Assembly (NCBI GenBank): GCA_965214125.1
Contig: CBDCBA010000024.1
Span: forward strand, 496,001 to 560,000
Length of the DNA: 64,000 nt
Origin: CBDCBA01 sp965214125
Lineage (GTDB): Bacteria; Planctomycetota; Phycisphaerae; Tepidisphaerales; Tepidisphaeraceae
Direction of reading: 5' to 3'
In this document: positions 17,341 to 25,935 of the stretch, piece after piece
Numbering within the stretch: position 1 is the stretch's first letter
Layout of the letters: each line of letters begins with the position of its first letter
Position numbers and translations under genes: made by a program
Notes under the pieces: model-generated
Databases searched by the model: none
Told to the model about the DNA's origin: nothing
What the model saw: only the letters and a program-made list of their open reading frames with translations

Positions 17341-17733
17341 TCACGCCTTGCCGAGTTGGTCCATCAGGCCCGGCGGGAGGCCGAGGTCGGCGGTGATGGC
17401 GGACATCTTCTCGCCGGCGACCTCGGCGCCGCGCTGGGTGGCCTTCTGCTGGGCGGCGGCGACGGCGGCGACGATCAGGTCTTCGAGCAGTTCCAAATCC
17501 TCCGCCGAGGCCTTACTGGGGTCGAGGCGATTCGGGTCGATTTTCAGGGACACCAGCTCCCCCTTGCCGTTGCAGGTGGCCGTGACCATCCCCCCGCCGC
17601 TGTCGGCGTCGACGCGCAGGGCGCCGAGTTCCTTGGCGACCTCGGCCTGCATCGCGGCCATGCGCTCCTTCATCTCGCCCGCTTTGGCCATCAGGCCGGG
17701 GAGCGACGCGAGGTTCTTCAGGTTGTCGAGCAT
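17341..17733 (-). CDS. ybaB: YbaB/EbfC-family nucleoid-associated protein
   Basis: At 130 residues this is slightly longer than most members. The N-terminal helix MLDNLKNLASLPGLMAKAGE, the strand segment GGGMVTATCNGKGELVSLKI and the C-terminal helix with LIVAAVAAAQQKA are the family pattern. The protein forms dimers that bind DNA and help organise the nucleoid. In many bacteria ybaB sits directly after dnaX; here a DUF4139 protein and a repeat lie between them. ATG 17733 is chosen because the upstream open frame reads through the repeat. Confidence 0.92.
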   Translation of the reverse strand: MLDNLKNLASLPGLMAKAGEMKERMAAMQAEVAKELGALRVDADSGGGMVTATCNGKGELVSLKIDPNRLDPSKASAEDLELLEDLIVAAVAAAQQKATQRGAEVAGEKMSAITADLGLPPGLMDQLGKA

Positions 17734-17746
17734 GGGCGACGGTAGG

Positions 17747-17840
17747 AAAGGATGAAGGCGGAAGGATGAAGGATGAACCCGAGGCAGAGCCGAACGCCTC
17801 CGGCTCGGGTTCATCCTTCTGCCTTCATCCCTCATCCCTT
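17747..17840. repeat. GGATGAA-rich inverted-repeat doublet D1
   Basis: Left arm 17747-17783 and right arm 17804-17840 are imperfect inverted copies built from reiterated ggatgaa/gaagg units, with a short internal hairpin (gagccg...cggctc). Unlike the other doublets, the arms are not palindromic. A second copy of the family lies at 46988-47087. It separates ybaB from the DUF4139 gene. Confidence 0.8.
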
Positions 17841-17845
17841 CCGTT

Positions 17846-19426
17846 TCACCACCAATACCGCACCGTGTACGTCACCGTCGCCTCCTTGTCGGGCGCGACC
17901 TCGAGCGGGAAGTGGATTGTGCGGACGTCCTGCTTCTCGAACGGGTGGCTGCTTTGGGTGATCTCCCAGTTGACCCAGCGGTAGAGGCTTTCCTTGACGA
18001 TGATGGTGACGGGCTCGGCCTTGCGGTTGCGGAGCTTGATTTCGAAGTCCTCCTCGATCTGGTTCTGCTCGTTGTCGAGGCGAAAGTCGAGTTGGCGGCG
18101 CTCGCCGACGAGGTCGAAGGCGCTGCCGAGTTTGGCGAGGACCGTCTCCTCGCGCGGCGTGTGCTGGAGGACATCCTCGCCGACGAACTCGAGCGCGTCG
18201 TCGGCGTCGTCGCGCTGGTAGACGCGCAGCTTGCCGGCCGGCAGCGGGATGCCCAAGCCGTCGGCCTCGCTGTTCTTGAAGCGCAGGTAGACGTCGACGT
18301 TCTTGTTCGACCCGGTGCCGAGGTCGCGGTCGGTACGCGGGCGGGAGAATGTGCGGTACCACAGGTCGCGCGGTAGGCCGTAGTAGACGAAGACTTTCTC
18401 GGCCGGCACGTTTTCGACGGTGGGGAACAGCTCGATTTGCTTGACGCTGTTATTGCCGAGGGTTGTGGGTCGCGAGAGGGTGTAGAGGTGGTATTCGAAG
18501 AAGCTCTTCTCCTCGAACTGCGGCTCTCCTCCGCCGACGCCACCGCCGAAGCCCCCACCGCCGCCGCGACGGCGAAAGGTCTGGTCTGGCGTCACGCGTT
18601 GCACGTCGCCAGCAATCAGCTTGAGGGTCGCCTCAGGGTAGCTCAAGCCGCTCTGGTTCACGAGCGTGACCCACGATCCGACATCGACCGACGAGCCGGC
18701 GGCATCGGTGACGACGGTGTAATCAGCCCGCCAGGTCAAGCCTTCGGCCTCATACGTCACCTCGATCGGTCGCTCGCCATTGACATTCGTGTGCAATTGC
18801 CAGACGAGCGTGGGCTGCAAGATCAGGCCAGCGGTGTCGGGTAGCTTTACACGCTCGAGCCCGCTAGGTCGGTCGTCGCTGTAGGGCGTGTTGCCGCTGA
18901 TGCGAAGGAACTGCACCTTACCGTTGCTGCCATTGCGGTAGAGCAGGTTGCCGTAATCAATGCTGAGCAGCGTGTGACTCGCGTTGTCTATTTCGATCAT
19001 CTGGCCGACGTACTTTTCAAGCAGCTTTGTGGTGCCAAGCAAGTCGTACTCATAGTTCTGCTCAAGCACGCTTGCGCCGGGGTCGGCGAGGTCGCGGAAG
19101 CGCAGCGTGCTCGGGTCGATGCCCGCGGCGACACCAGTGAACCGCATGGTGTTCAGGCCCGCGTCGAGGGTAATGTTGCGCGTCTCGCGGACCACGCCGT
19201 AGCCGGGGACGTCCTCGGGCCCATCGTTGTAACGCCGCCACTCGTTCCAGTCGAAGGCGGGGACGGCGGTGGAGTAGACGGTGAGCGCGAAGCCGGGGCG
19301 GGTGCTCGGCTGCGTCGCGGGTTGCGTGGTTGCCTGCGCCGAGGCGACGGAGGCGACGGAGGCGGCGGAGGCGGCGGAGGCGGCGGAGGCGGCGAGCAGG
19401 GAGAGGACGAGGGCGAGTGATCGCAT
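17846..19426 (-). CDS. Secreted DUF4139-domain protein
   Basis: The 526-residue protein has a signal peptide whose hydrophobic part is made of repeated A-A-S/A-S-V units. From about residue 45 the sequence matches the DUF4139 type: GLNTMRFTGVAAGIDPSTLR, then VTYEAEGLTWRADYTVV near residue 225, which is the core pattern, and later FVYYGLPRD and a C-terminal beta-rich part ending VTYTVRYWW. A glycine-rich loop sits near residues 290-305. The family is periplasmic or outer-surface and of unknown function. It is placed between dnaX and ybaB on the same strand. Confidence 0.8.
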   Translation of the reverse strand: MRSLALVLSLLAASAASAASAASVASVASAQATTQPATQPSTRPGFALTVYSTAVPAFDWNEWRRYNDGPEDVPGYGVVRETRNITLDAGLNTMRFTGVAAGIDPSTLRFRDLADPGASVLEQNYEYDLLGTTKLLEKYVGQMIEIDNASHTLLSIDYGNLLYRNGSNGKVQFLRISGNTPYSDDRPSGLERVKLPDTAGLILQPTLVWQLHTNVNGERPIEVTYEAEGLTWRADYTVVTDAAGSSVDVGSWVTLVNQSGLSYPEATLKLIAGDVQRVTPDQTFRRRGGGGGFGGGVGGGEPQFEEKSFFEYHLYTLSRPTTLGNNSVKQIELFPTVENVPAEKVFVYYGLPRDLWYRTFSRPRTDRDLGTGSNKNVDVYLRFKNSEADGLGIPLPAGKLRVYQRDDADDALEFVGEDVLQHTPREETVLAKLGSAFDLVGERRQLDFRLDNEQNQIEEDFEIKLRNRKAEPVTIIVKESLYRWVNWEITQSSHPFEKQDVRTIHFPLEVAPDKEATVTYTVRYWW

Positions 19427-19486
19427 CCTCCTGTTATACCTATGATGCTCTCCCGTCGCTGCGATCGGGCGGGTCGTGCGGGTTCC

Positions 19487-19515
19487 GGACTCCGGGTCGT
19501 GGACCCGCAGCTACC
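19487..19515. repeat. Solo REP arm, family C
   Basis: One 29-base unit reads, on the minus strand, GGTAGCTGCGGGTCC and then closes its palindrome with gacccg. The first twelve bases are identical to repeat C at 16464. No convincing partner arm is present next to it. It lies between dnaX and the DUF4139 gene. Confidence 0.55.
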
Positions 19516-19567
19516 TTCGACTTTTGCGCGAATCTTGTGGACCGGTGGGCGCATCGGATCGGAGGAC

Positions 19568-21253
19568 TCATTCGTCCTCGACCTTCACCACGCGGGCGCC
19601 GAGTTCGCGGATGGCGGCGGCGACGAGGGGGTCGGCTTCGAGGTTCAGGTCCGACGGGACGGCCGACGGCTCGCGCGGGGATGGGGCGTTGGCGTGGCCG
19701 CGGTTGGATGGCGCGTTGCCGCGATGGGGCTGGGGGTCGGCGGCGAGGCTGGCGTCGGCGCGCAGGTGCAGTTGCGGCGGCTCGGGCAGGTCGAGCAGCC
19801 GACCGAGCACGGCGGCGACGGCCTCCCTCTTGCCGTTGCGCTCGAGCATGCCGGGGTACGGCGTGCCGCTGGGGAAGACGATCTCGACCACGCCGCCGGC
19901 AGCGTCGACCTTGCCGAGCTGGCCCGATTGCAGCAGTGGCGCGACCGTTTCGTGCTCCCGCGACAACGCCCCGTTCAGCCGCGCCCAGAGATCACCGAAC
20001 CCGTCGCCGCCACTGGCGACGGGCTCGACGTTCTCCAACGGTTCCGGCTCGGAAGGCCTTATTTCAGCCGTTTTTTTTTGAGCGGTCGACGCGCCGCCCG
20101 CGAGCAGGTCGTCGATGGAGGCAAACTGCTCGGCGAGGGCGAGGCGGACGAGCGTGGCGTCGAGCAGCGCGCGGCCTGCCCCGCCGCTGCGCATCTGGCG
20201 GCGGAGCTCTTCGAGGATCGCGATGTCCTGGCTCAGCAACTCGGGCGAGAGCTTGGCCGCCTGCTGCGCGACCAGCTTCGGATCGAGGCCAGGCAAATCG
20301 GCGAGTTCGGCGTCGTCGCCGGCGACGTTGCGAACGAGCAACGCGTGCAGGTGGTCGATGACGGCGCCGATGAGCGAGTCGGTCCCCTGACCGTCGCGCA
20401 GGAGGGTTTCAGCGAGGGTGAGGGCGGCCTTCGTGTCGCCGTTGCCGAAGGCGTCGACAAGGTCCATCACGCGCTGGCGCGGCGGCAGGCCGAGCAGGCT
20501 GGTCACGTCGTCGACCTTCAACGTGCCGCCCTTCTCGAGACCGCTCGTGAGGCGGTCGAGCAGGGAGAGCGAGTCGCGCATCGAGCCTTGGCCGTTGCGG
20601 GCGACGAGGCGCAGGGCGTCATCGTCGGCCTTGCGGTTCTCCTGCTCAATCACGTCCTTCAGGTGCGCGACGATGTGGTCAACCGCGATGTTGCGGAAGT
20701 CGAACCGCTGCACGCGGCTCAGGATCGTCGGCAGCACCTTCTCCGGCTCGGTGGTGGCCAGGATGAACTTCACGTGCTCGGGCGGCTCCTCCATGATCTT
20801 CAGCAGCGCGTTGAACGCGGCCTTGGAGAGCATGTGGACCTCGTCGATGATGTAGACCTTAAACCGACTGCGCATCGGGCGAAACCGGGCATTTTCGATC
20901 AAATCGCGCACGTTGTCGACGCCGGTGTTGCTGGCGGCGTCGATCTCGATGACGTCGACGTCGTCGCCCTTGAAGATGGCGCTGGCGACGTCGGTGGTCG
21001 GGTCGGGCGTGGCGGTCGGTGCGTCGCTCTGCGGGTCATTCAGGGCGAGCGCGAGGATGCGGGCCATGCTCGTCTTGCCGACGCCGCGCGTGCCGCAGAA
21101 GAGATAGGCGTGGTGGACGCGGCCGGTCTCGATGGCCTTCTTGAGCGTCTGGGCGACGTGCTCCTGGCCGACGACTTCATCGAAGGTGCGGCTGCGGTAC
21201 TTGCGCGCCAGGACGGCGTAGGGCTGCGAAATTACGGCGGTGGCGTCGGCCAT
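19568..21253 (-). CDS. dnaX: DNA polymerase III subunits gamma/tau
   Basis: The protein is the 561-residue clamp-loader ATPase. RSRTFDEVVGQEHV opens the AAA+ core, FCGTRGVGKTS is the Walker A motif, KVYIIDEVHML the Walker B motif and SRVQRFDFR the sensor region. The four zinc-binding cysteines usual after Walker A are absent; that loop reads NDPQSDAPTATPDPTTDVAS. At residues 392-395 the coding strand has nine consecutive A (20071-20079), between the core and the tau-specific tail. Gain of one A leads to a TGA after two codons and loss of one A to a TAA after three, so short forms of 396-397 residues are expected. Confidence 0.97.
   Translation of the reverse strand: MADATAVISQPYAVLARKYRSRTFDEVVGQEHVAQTLKKAIETGRVHHAYLFCGTRGVGKTSMARILALALNDPQSDAPTATPDPTTDVASAIFKGDDVDVIEIDAASNTGVDNVRDLIENARFRPMRSRFKVYIIDEVHMLSKAAFNALLKIMEEPPEHVKFILATTEPEKVLPTILSRVQRFDFRNIAVDHIVAHLKDVIEQENRKADDDALRLVARNGQGSMRDSLSLLDRLTSGLEKGGTLKVDDVTSLLGLPPRQRVMDLVDAFGNGDTKAALTLAETLLRDGQGTDSLIGAVIDHLHALLVRNVAGDDAELADLPGLDPKLVAQQAAKLSPELLSQDIAILEELRRQMRSGGAGRALLDATLVRLALAEQFASIDDLLAGGASTAQKKTAEIRPSEPEPLENVEPVASGGDGFGDLWARLNGALSREHETVAPLLQSGQLGKVDAAGGVVEIVFPSGTPYPGMLERNGKREAVAAVLGRLLDLPEPPQLHLRADASLAADPQPHRGNAPSNRGHANAPSPREPSAVPSDLNLEADPLVAAAIRELGARVVKVEDE
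20071..20079 (-). promoter_or_regulatory. A9 slippage site inside dnaX
   Basis: On the coding strand the run reads c-AAAAAAAAA-cgg, in frame as caa aaa aaa acg. Both alternative frames terminate at once: A10 gives aac ggc tga and A8 gives cgg ctg aaa taa. Thermus thermophilus dnaX is known to make gamma by transcriptional slippage on a run of nine A. The position after the collar domain matches that role. Confidence 0.7.
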
Positions 21254-21299
21254 GGGCGGTCATGGTACCCGCGCCGGGACGGGCGAAGGCGAAAGGAAA

Positions 21300-21331
21300 C
21301 ACGCCGGCGGGGGAGGCTTCCCGCCGGCGTG
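21300..21331. terminator. Strong hairpin, probable terminator of the PEP-CTERM gene
   Basis: A perfect 12-bp stem (cacgccggcggg at 21300-21311 with 21320-21331) and an 8-base loop lie 22 bases past the stop codon of the minus-strand gene at 21354. On that strand the stem is followed by gtttcctttc, a partly T-rich tail. This fits an intrinsic terminator that separates the gene from dnaX. Confidence 0.65.
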
Positions 21332-21353
21332 CGACAATGGTATCGATTGTGGT

Positions 21354-22310
21354 TCAGCGACGCCGGCGCAGGACGCACAGGCCGCCGACGGCGAGGAGGC
21401 CGAGCGTCGTGGGCTCGGGGATCGCGACGCGGCTGATAAAGCGGTTCCCGTCGCCGACGGTGGTGCCCTCGCCGTCGGGGCCGGCGGGATCGAAGACAAA
21501 GGCGCCGTTGCCCTTGGTGTAGATGTAGTTGCCGTTGCCGAGTTCCGCCACGCCGCGGCCACCGAAGCCCTCGGCGTAGACGTCGACGAAGTCGCCGTCG
21601 TTCTCGAACTCGTACACGCCGGCCGGGGCACTGAAGCCGGCGACGAGGAAGTTGCTGTCGCTGATCTTGCCCGCGATCTGCTCGGGGAAGTCCGGGCCGT
21701 TGTTCGGGTCGGTGGTGCCGACGCTCACGACGCGGCCGATGTAGCTGCCGTCGAAGTTGAAGGCGTCGACGCCCTCGGTGTTGAAGGGGTTGCTGCTGGG
21801 CCCACCGTCGATGTCGCTCACGAGCAGGACGTTTCCGAACACCTCGACGTCGAACGGCGAGAAGTCCGGCGGGCCGAAGCCGAAGCTGCCGGTGATGCTG
21901 CGGGTGGCGGCGTCGATGGTGACGATCTGGTCTTCGGGCGCGCCGTTGTTGCCGCCACCGTTGGCGGCGTAGACGGTGCCATTGACCGCCGCAATCCCGC
22001 GCAGGTTGTCGAGGCCGGAGTCGATCTTGTCGACGTAGTTGCCCGATAGGTCGAAGATGAAGATCGCGTCGGCGATCTGGTCGCTGACGAAGATCTCGTT
22101 GCCGACCTGGATCGCCTCGATCGGCGTCGCGAAGTCGTAGGTGTTGGCGTCGTTGGCGTCGGTGATGAAGTTGGCGTCGATCAGCGAGCCGTCGGCCGCG
22201 CTGTAGAGGCCGATCGAATCGGAGTCGGAGTCGGGGATGAGCAGTTGCGCCGAGACGGGCGCAGCCGCGATGGCAAGGACGATGGTGGCGGGCAGGACGG
22301 TGCGGTGCAT
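21354..22310 (-). CDS. PEP-CTERM sorting-domain protein with beta-propeller-like body
   Basis: The 318-residue protein has a signal peptide (cleavage near V-S-A-Q) and ends IPEPTTLGLLAVGGLCVLRR plus two arginines, the PEP-CTERM signal: the P-E-P motif, a membrane segment and a basic tail. This signal is handled by an exosortase in other bacteria. The body has recurring segments such as DNLRGIAAVNGTVYAANGGG, reminiscent of NHL/SMP-30-like propellers. ATG 22310 is preferred because GGAG lies nine bases upstream; ATG 22316 is possible. No exosortase gene is in the window. Confidence 0.85.
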   Translation of the reverse strand: MHRTVLPATIVLAIAAAPVSAQLLIPDSDSDSIGLYSAADGSLIDANFITDANDANTYDFATPIEAIQVGNEIFVSDQIADAIFIFDLSGNYVDKIDSGLDNLRGIAAVNGTVYAANGGGNNGAPEDQIVTIDAATRSITGSFGFGPPDFSPFDVEVFGNVLLVSDIDGGPSSNPFNTEGVDAFNFDGSYIGRVVSVGTTDPNNGPDFPEQIAGKISDSNFLVAGFSAPAGVYEFENDGDFVDVYAEGFGGRGVAELGNGNYIYTKGNGAFVFDPAGPDGEGTTVGDGNRFISRVAIPEPTTLGLLAVGGLCVLRRRR

Positions 22311-22523
22311 GTGCATTCTCTCCGTGAAGGGGATTGTGTCTGGCGACTGGCGCGAAACGGCAGCCGGGGAGTCTAACGAAGCTCGGGGCGCGAACGCCAG
22401 CGATTTTCGATGGAACTTTCCCGCGCTGCTGGCGGTTTGGGCGCTTTGATCCGCCTGAGCGGCGCCGGAGGGTCAGAGGTGGGGCCGCGTGACACGGGCG
22501 GGCTTGGCTTTACAGTGGCCGCC

Positions 22524-23978
22524 ATGCCCGATGCTCTCAAACTCTGGCGCTGGCCGCTGCACTGGCAGATCCTGCTCGGGCTCGTGCTCGGCGGCATCGT
22601 CGGCCTCGCCCTGGGACTGTGGGGCGTCGACGCGGCGTCCGAACTACCGCCCGGCGAGCGGGCACCGGCGGCAACGGGCGAGGTCACCGGCACCTGGCTC
22701 TTCATCGTCGCCAAGCTCGTCGGCGACATGTTCATCAACGGGCTCAAGCTCATCATCGTGCCGCTCGTGACGAGCAGCATCGTCTTGGCCGTCGCCGGCA
22801 TGGGCAGCGGCAGCGGCTTCGGACGCCTCGGCTTCAAGACGCTGGGCTACTACCTGACCACCAGCGCCATCGCCATCACGATCGGCCTCGTCCTCGTCAA
22901 CGTCTTCACGCCCGGCACCAACAGCGAGGGCAACGGCATACTCGTCGGCGAAGATCTCAGCGCCTTCGCGGGCGACCAGGCAGCCGTCGAGGGCAAGGCC
23001 GGCGGCAAGACGGCGACCGACTTTCTCAACGTCTTCCGCGAAATGGTCCCGCCGAACGTGATCGATGCCGCGGCGCAGGGGCAACTGCTCGGGCTGATCG
23101 TCGTCTCCATCATCCTCGGCTACTTCCTCGCCCGCATGACCAGCCCCGGCACGGCCACGCTGCTAAGTTTCACGCAGGGCATCTACGACCTGACGCTGCG
23201 CGTGACCGACCTTGTGCTGGCGCTGGCGCCCATCGGTGTGTTCGCGTTGCTGATTACGACCGTCGGCGAGCAGTACGCCAAGCTCGCGCCCGACGACCGC
23301 TTCATTGAGTTCGCCACGGGCATTGGCGTCTTCGCCGGGGTGGCGTTCGCGGCGCTGTTGCTGCACCTCGTCGTGACCATGCCGCTGATTCTCGGGCTCG
23401 TCGCCCGCGTCAACCCGCTGCGTCACTATCAGGCGATGGCCCCGGCGCTGGTGACGGCCTTCAGCACCGCCAGCAGCGCGGCCACGCTGCCGGTCACAAT
23501 GGAGTGCGTCGAGGACCGCGCGGGCGTTTCGAAGAAGACGACCAGCTTTGTCCTGCCGCTGGGGGCAACGGTCAACATGGACGGCACGGCGCTCTACGAG
23601 TGCGTGGCCGCGATCTTCATCTGCCAGGCGTTCGGCATCGACCTGAGCCTTGGCCAGCAATTCATGATCGTGGTGACGGCCTTGCTGACGAGCATCGGCG
23701 TGGCCGGCGTGCCGGCGGCGTCGCTCGTCGCGATCATCATCATCCTCCAGGCCGTCGAGAACGCCCTGCCGCCGGGCACGCTGCCCGAAGGGGCCACGCT
23801 CGTCGCCGGCCTGGGCCTCCTGTTCGTTTTCGACCGCCCGCTCGACATGTGCCGCACCGCAGTCAACATCTTCAGCGACAGCGTCGGCGCCGTGACCATT
23901 GCCAAGAGCGAGGGGGAGACGAACGTGCTGACGGGAACGCGTCGCCCCGTCGAGACGGAACCCGCTACGGCTTTGTAA
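22524..23978 (+). CDS. Dicarboxylate/amino acid:cation symporter (DAACS family)
   Basis: The 484-residue membrane protein takes up dicarboxylates or acidic amino acids with Na+ or H+. The family hallmarks are visible: the serine-rich hairpin TAFSTASSAATLPVTM near residue 315, PLGATVNMDGTALYE with the N-M-D-G-T substrate/cation motif near residue 350, and DRPLDMCRTAVNIFSDS near residue 445, where the usual T-x-x-N-V-x-G-D is slightly altered. A polar insertion lies at about residues 36-50 and another at about 135-165. ATG 22524 fits the first membrane helix. The 3' end overlaps the convergent GGQ-protein gene by 14 bases. Confidence 0.93.
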   Translation: MPDALKLWRWPLHWQILLGLVLGGIVGLALGLWGVDAASELPPGERAPAATGEVTGTWLFIVAKLVGDMFINGLKLIIVPLVTSSIVLAVAGMGSGSGFGRLGFKTLGYYLTTSAIAITIGLVLVNVFTPGTNSEGNGILVGEDLSAFAGDQAAVEGKAGGKTATDFLNVFREMVPPNVIDAAAQGQLLGLIVVSIILGYFLARMTSPGTATLLSFTQGIYDLTLRVTDLVLALAPIGVFALLITTVGEQYAKLAPDDRFIEFATGIGVFAGVAFAALLLHLVVTMPLILGLVARVNPLRHYQAMAPALVTAFSTASSAATLPVTMECVEDRAGVSKKTTSFVLPLGATVNMDGTALYECVAAIFICQAFGIDLSLGQQFMIVVTALLTSIGVAGVPAASLVAIIIILQAVENALPPGTLPEGATLVAGLGLLFVFDRPLDMCRTAVNIFSDSVGAVTIAKSEGETNVLTGTRRPVETEPATAL

Positions 23979-24477
23979 GCGGGGGCATCGCGTAGCGGTC
24001 GCGCAGAGCGTTGGCGGCGGTCCAGAGGGTGGCGTCGCTGGCGAGCAGCTTCAGGAACGAGCGCAGCGTGACGCCGGCGTTGGCCGCGGCGCGGGCGGGG
24101 TCGGCGTCGCTGGCGGCGAGGAGGTCGAGCAGTTCCGCGCCGGCGGCCGGGTGGTGCGGGTTGCTCGCGTTCACCGCCAGCCGCCCCGCCACCACGTACG
24201 ATGCCAGCCACTCAGGCAACGTGTACGTCAACGGGTCGACCGGCTCGCGCAAGGCCGCCGCGATCTTCAACCGAAGCCGGCGGAGCGCCCGCAACTTGTT
24301 CACGCGCAGCGACCGATCCTCGCGCGCCGTCGCCACGATGCCCGTCGGTTCGTGCGTCAGCCGGACGGCGTTGCTGGTCTTGTTCCGCTTCTGCCCGCCC
24401 GGCCCGCTTCCGCGCGTCAGGTCGATCCGGCAGTCGCGCAGGAGACGCGCATCGCTTTGCAACAGGTCGGGTCGCAA
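23965..24477 (-). CDS. GGQ-domain peptidyl-tRNA hydrolase / release-factor-like protein
   Basis: The 170-residue protein contains the catalytic loop RGSGPGGQKRNKTSNAVRLT at about residues 22-41, the G-G-Q of class I release factors and of ribosome-rescue proteins such as ArfB. There is no stop-codon recognition domain. The C-terminus is not the short basic tail of classical ArfB but an additional helical part (about 110-170). By family it would hydrolyse peptidyl-tRNA on stalled ribosomes; direct similarity to release factor 2 makes a rescue role an inference. The start codon appears to be TTG at 24477. Confidence 0.8.
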   Translation of the reverse strand: MRPDLLQSDARLLRDCRIDLTRGSGPGGQKRNKTSNAVRLTHEPTGIVATAREDRSLRVNKLRALRRLRLKIAAALREPVDPLTYTLPEWLASYVVAGRLAVNASNPHHPAAGAELLDLLAASDADPARAAANAGVTLRSFLKLLASDATLWTAANALRDRYAMPPLTKP

Positions 24478-24486
24478 GTGACAACT

Positions 24487-24547
24487 GTAGGGTGGGATTC
24501 ATCCCACCTCCGGTTCCGAACAGATGGTGGGATCAATCCCACCCTAC
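24487..24547. repeat. REP-type inverted-repeat doublet E (GTAG class)
   Basis: Arms of 22 bp at 24487-24508 and 24526-24547 have one mismatch. Each reads GTAGGGTGGGAT from the outside and closes a palindrome (gtgggat/atcccac). It shares the first eight bases with family B. Its right arm contains the TAG stop of the histidine kinase gene. Confidence 0.85.
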
Positions 24548-25911
24548 GCGCTGCTTGTATCGTGCCGCGGCAGCAAGATCGTGAACGTCGTGCCGCGCCC
24601 GAGTTCGCTCTCGACCGCCACGGTGCCGCCGAGGGCGCCAACGGCGTGCTTGACGATGCTCAGCCCCAGCCCCGTGCCGCGCCCGCTCGATCGCGGGTTC
24701 GTGTGAGCGTTCGTCCCCGTTCGGGCGGCCTCGACCTGATAGAAACGCTCGAAGACGCGGTCGACGTGCTCGGGGGAAATGCCCATGCCGGTGTCGCGGA
24801 CGGTCAGGCGGTCGCCCCGCTCGGTCGCCGCGTGGCGAAGCTCGACCGACCCGCCGCTGGGCGTGTACTTGATGCCGTTCTCGACCAGGTTCTTCAACGC
24901 CAGCAGCAGGAGGCGCGGGTCGCTCACGAGGACGCGGCCGGCCGCCGTCGCATCGGGCAGGAGCGTTAGCGCCACGCCCTTTTCCGCGGCCAGGTCCGAC
25001 AGCGACTGTCGCAGGTCGCGTGCCACGTCCCCCAGGCTCACGCGCTCGCGGCTGGGCGGGCGGTGCCCCGCTTCCGCACGCGACAGGTCGAGCAAATCGC
25101 GCAGCATCTCCTCGAGCCGTTGCAGGTGCCCGCCCATGATGCTCAGACAACGCCCCGTGGCCGGATCGATCGGCGGAGCGTTGTCGTCGGCCAGGTTGTC
25201 GGCGAGCGTCTCGTAGGCGGCCTTGATCGCGGCGAGCGGCGTGCGCAGCTCGTGGCCGGCGTTGGCGACGAAGTCGGTTTTCATCCGCAGCGTCGCGTCG
25301 AGCGTCGAGACGTCGCGCAGCACCACGAGCACCCCGCCCGCGCCGCTGCGCGTGGCCACGGCCTGGTACGCCAGCGGGCGGCCGTCGCGGTGGAAGCGCA
25401 TCTGCCGCCGCACCGGCAGCGCCGGCTCGCCGCCGGGGCCGGTCTCGTCGAGGCCGATGGTCGAGACGGCGTCGAACAGCGCAAGCACCGCCGGCTCGGG
25501 CACGACCGCTTCCACCGCCCGGCTCAGCGCCGCCTCGCGGTCGATCTCCAGCAGCGACGCCGCGGGCGCGTTGAGCAGGATTACCTCGCGCCGCGTGTCC
25601 ACTTGCAGGATCGGGTCGGGCAGCGCGTCGACGATGGCCACGAGGTCGTCGTGCTTGCGGGCCAGATCCTTCAGCCGGCGCAGGTTGGCGTCGGCGGTGG
25701 CGTTCATTTGCCCGGCCAGGCGGCCCAGCGGCGCGAGCAGGCCCAGCGTGCCGCGCGACAGGCTCGTGCGTGCCCGCCAGTCGTTCTCCTGCTCGCTGCG
25801 CGACAACGCCAGCAATTCCCGCAACGCGCGACGCGACGGCGCCAGCAACAGCCACGCCGCCGCCAGGGCCACGGCGACGCCGACGAGAAAGCCAAGGATC
25901 GCGACGCCCAT
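24544..25911 (-). CDS. PhoR-like sensor histidine kinase
   Basis: The 455-residue protein begins with one membrane segment (about 4-26), followed by a HAMP-like helix, a PAS-type domain (about 85-200: LVAIVDALPDPILQVD), the dimerisation domain with the phospho-acceptor in NAGHELRTPLAAIKAAYETL (about 220), and the ATPase domain with N box KNLVENGIKYTPSGG, the D-T-G-M-G-I box, F box VFERFYQ and GTGLGLSIVKH. It would phosphorylate a response regulator. No regulator is adjacent; the nearest is the PhoB-like protein at 32058-32852. The stop codon is supplied by repeat E. Confidence 0.93.
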   Translation of the reverse strand: MGVAILGFLVGVAVALAAAWLLLAPSRRALRELLALSRSEQENDWRARTSLSRGTLGLLAPLGRLAGQMNATADANLRRLKDLARKHDDLVAIVDALPDPILQVDTRREVILLNAPAASLLEIDREAALSRAVEAVVPEPAVLALFDAVSTIGLDETGPGGEPALPVRRQMRFHRDGRPLAYQAVATRSGAGGVLVVLRDVSTLDATLRMKTDFVANAGHELRTPLAAIKAAYETLADNLADDNAPPIDPATGRCLSIMGGHLQRLEEMLRDLLDLSRAEAGHRPPSRERVSLGDVARDLRQSLSDLAAEKGVALTLLPDATAAGRVLVSDPRLLLLALKNLVENGIKYTPSGGSVELRHAATERGDRLTVRDTGMGISPEHVDRVFERFYQVEAARTGTNAHTNPRSSGRGTGLGLSIVKHAVGALGGTVAVESELGRGTTFTILLPRHDTSSA

Positions 25912-25935
25912 GTTGGGTCTAGCCTACCCGCGCCC

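Noticed and set aside
19442..21436. 664-residue open frame on the plus strand
   Set aside because: It runs opposite dnaX, has no domain pattern, and results from high third-position GC of dnaX.
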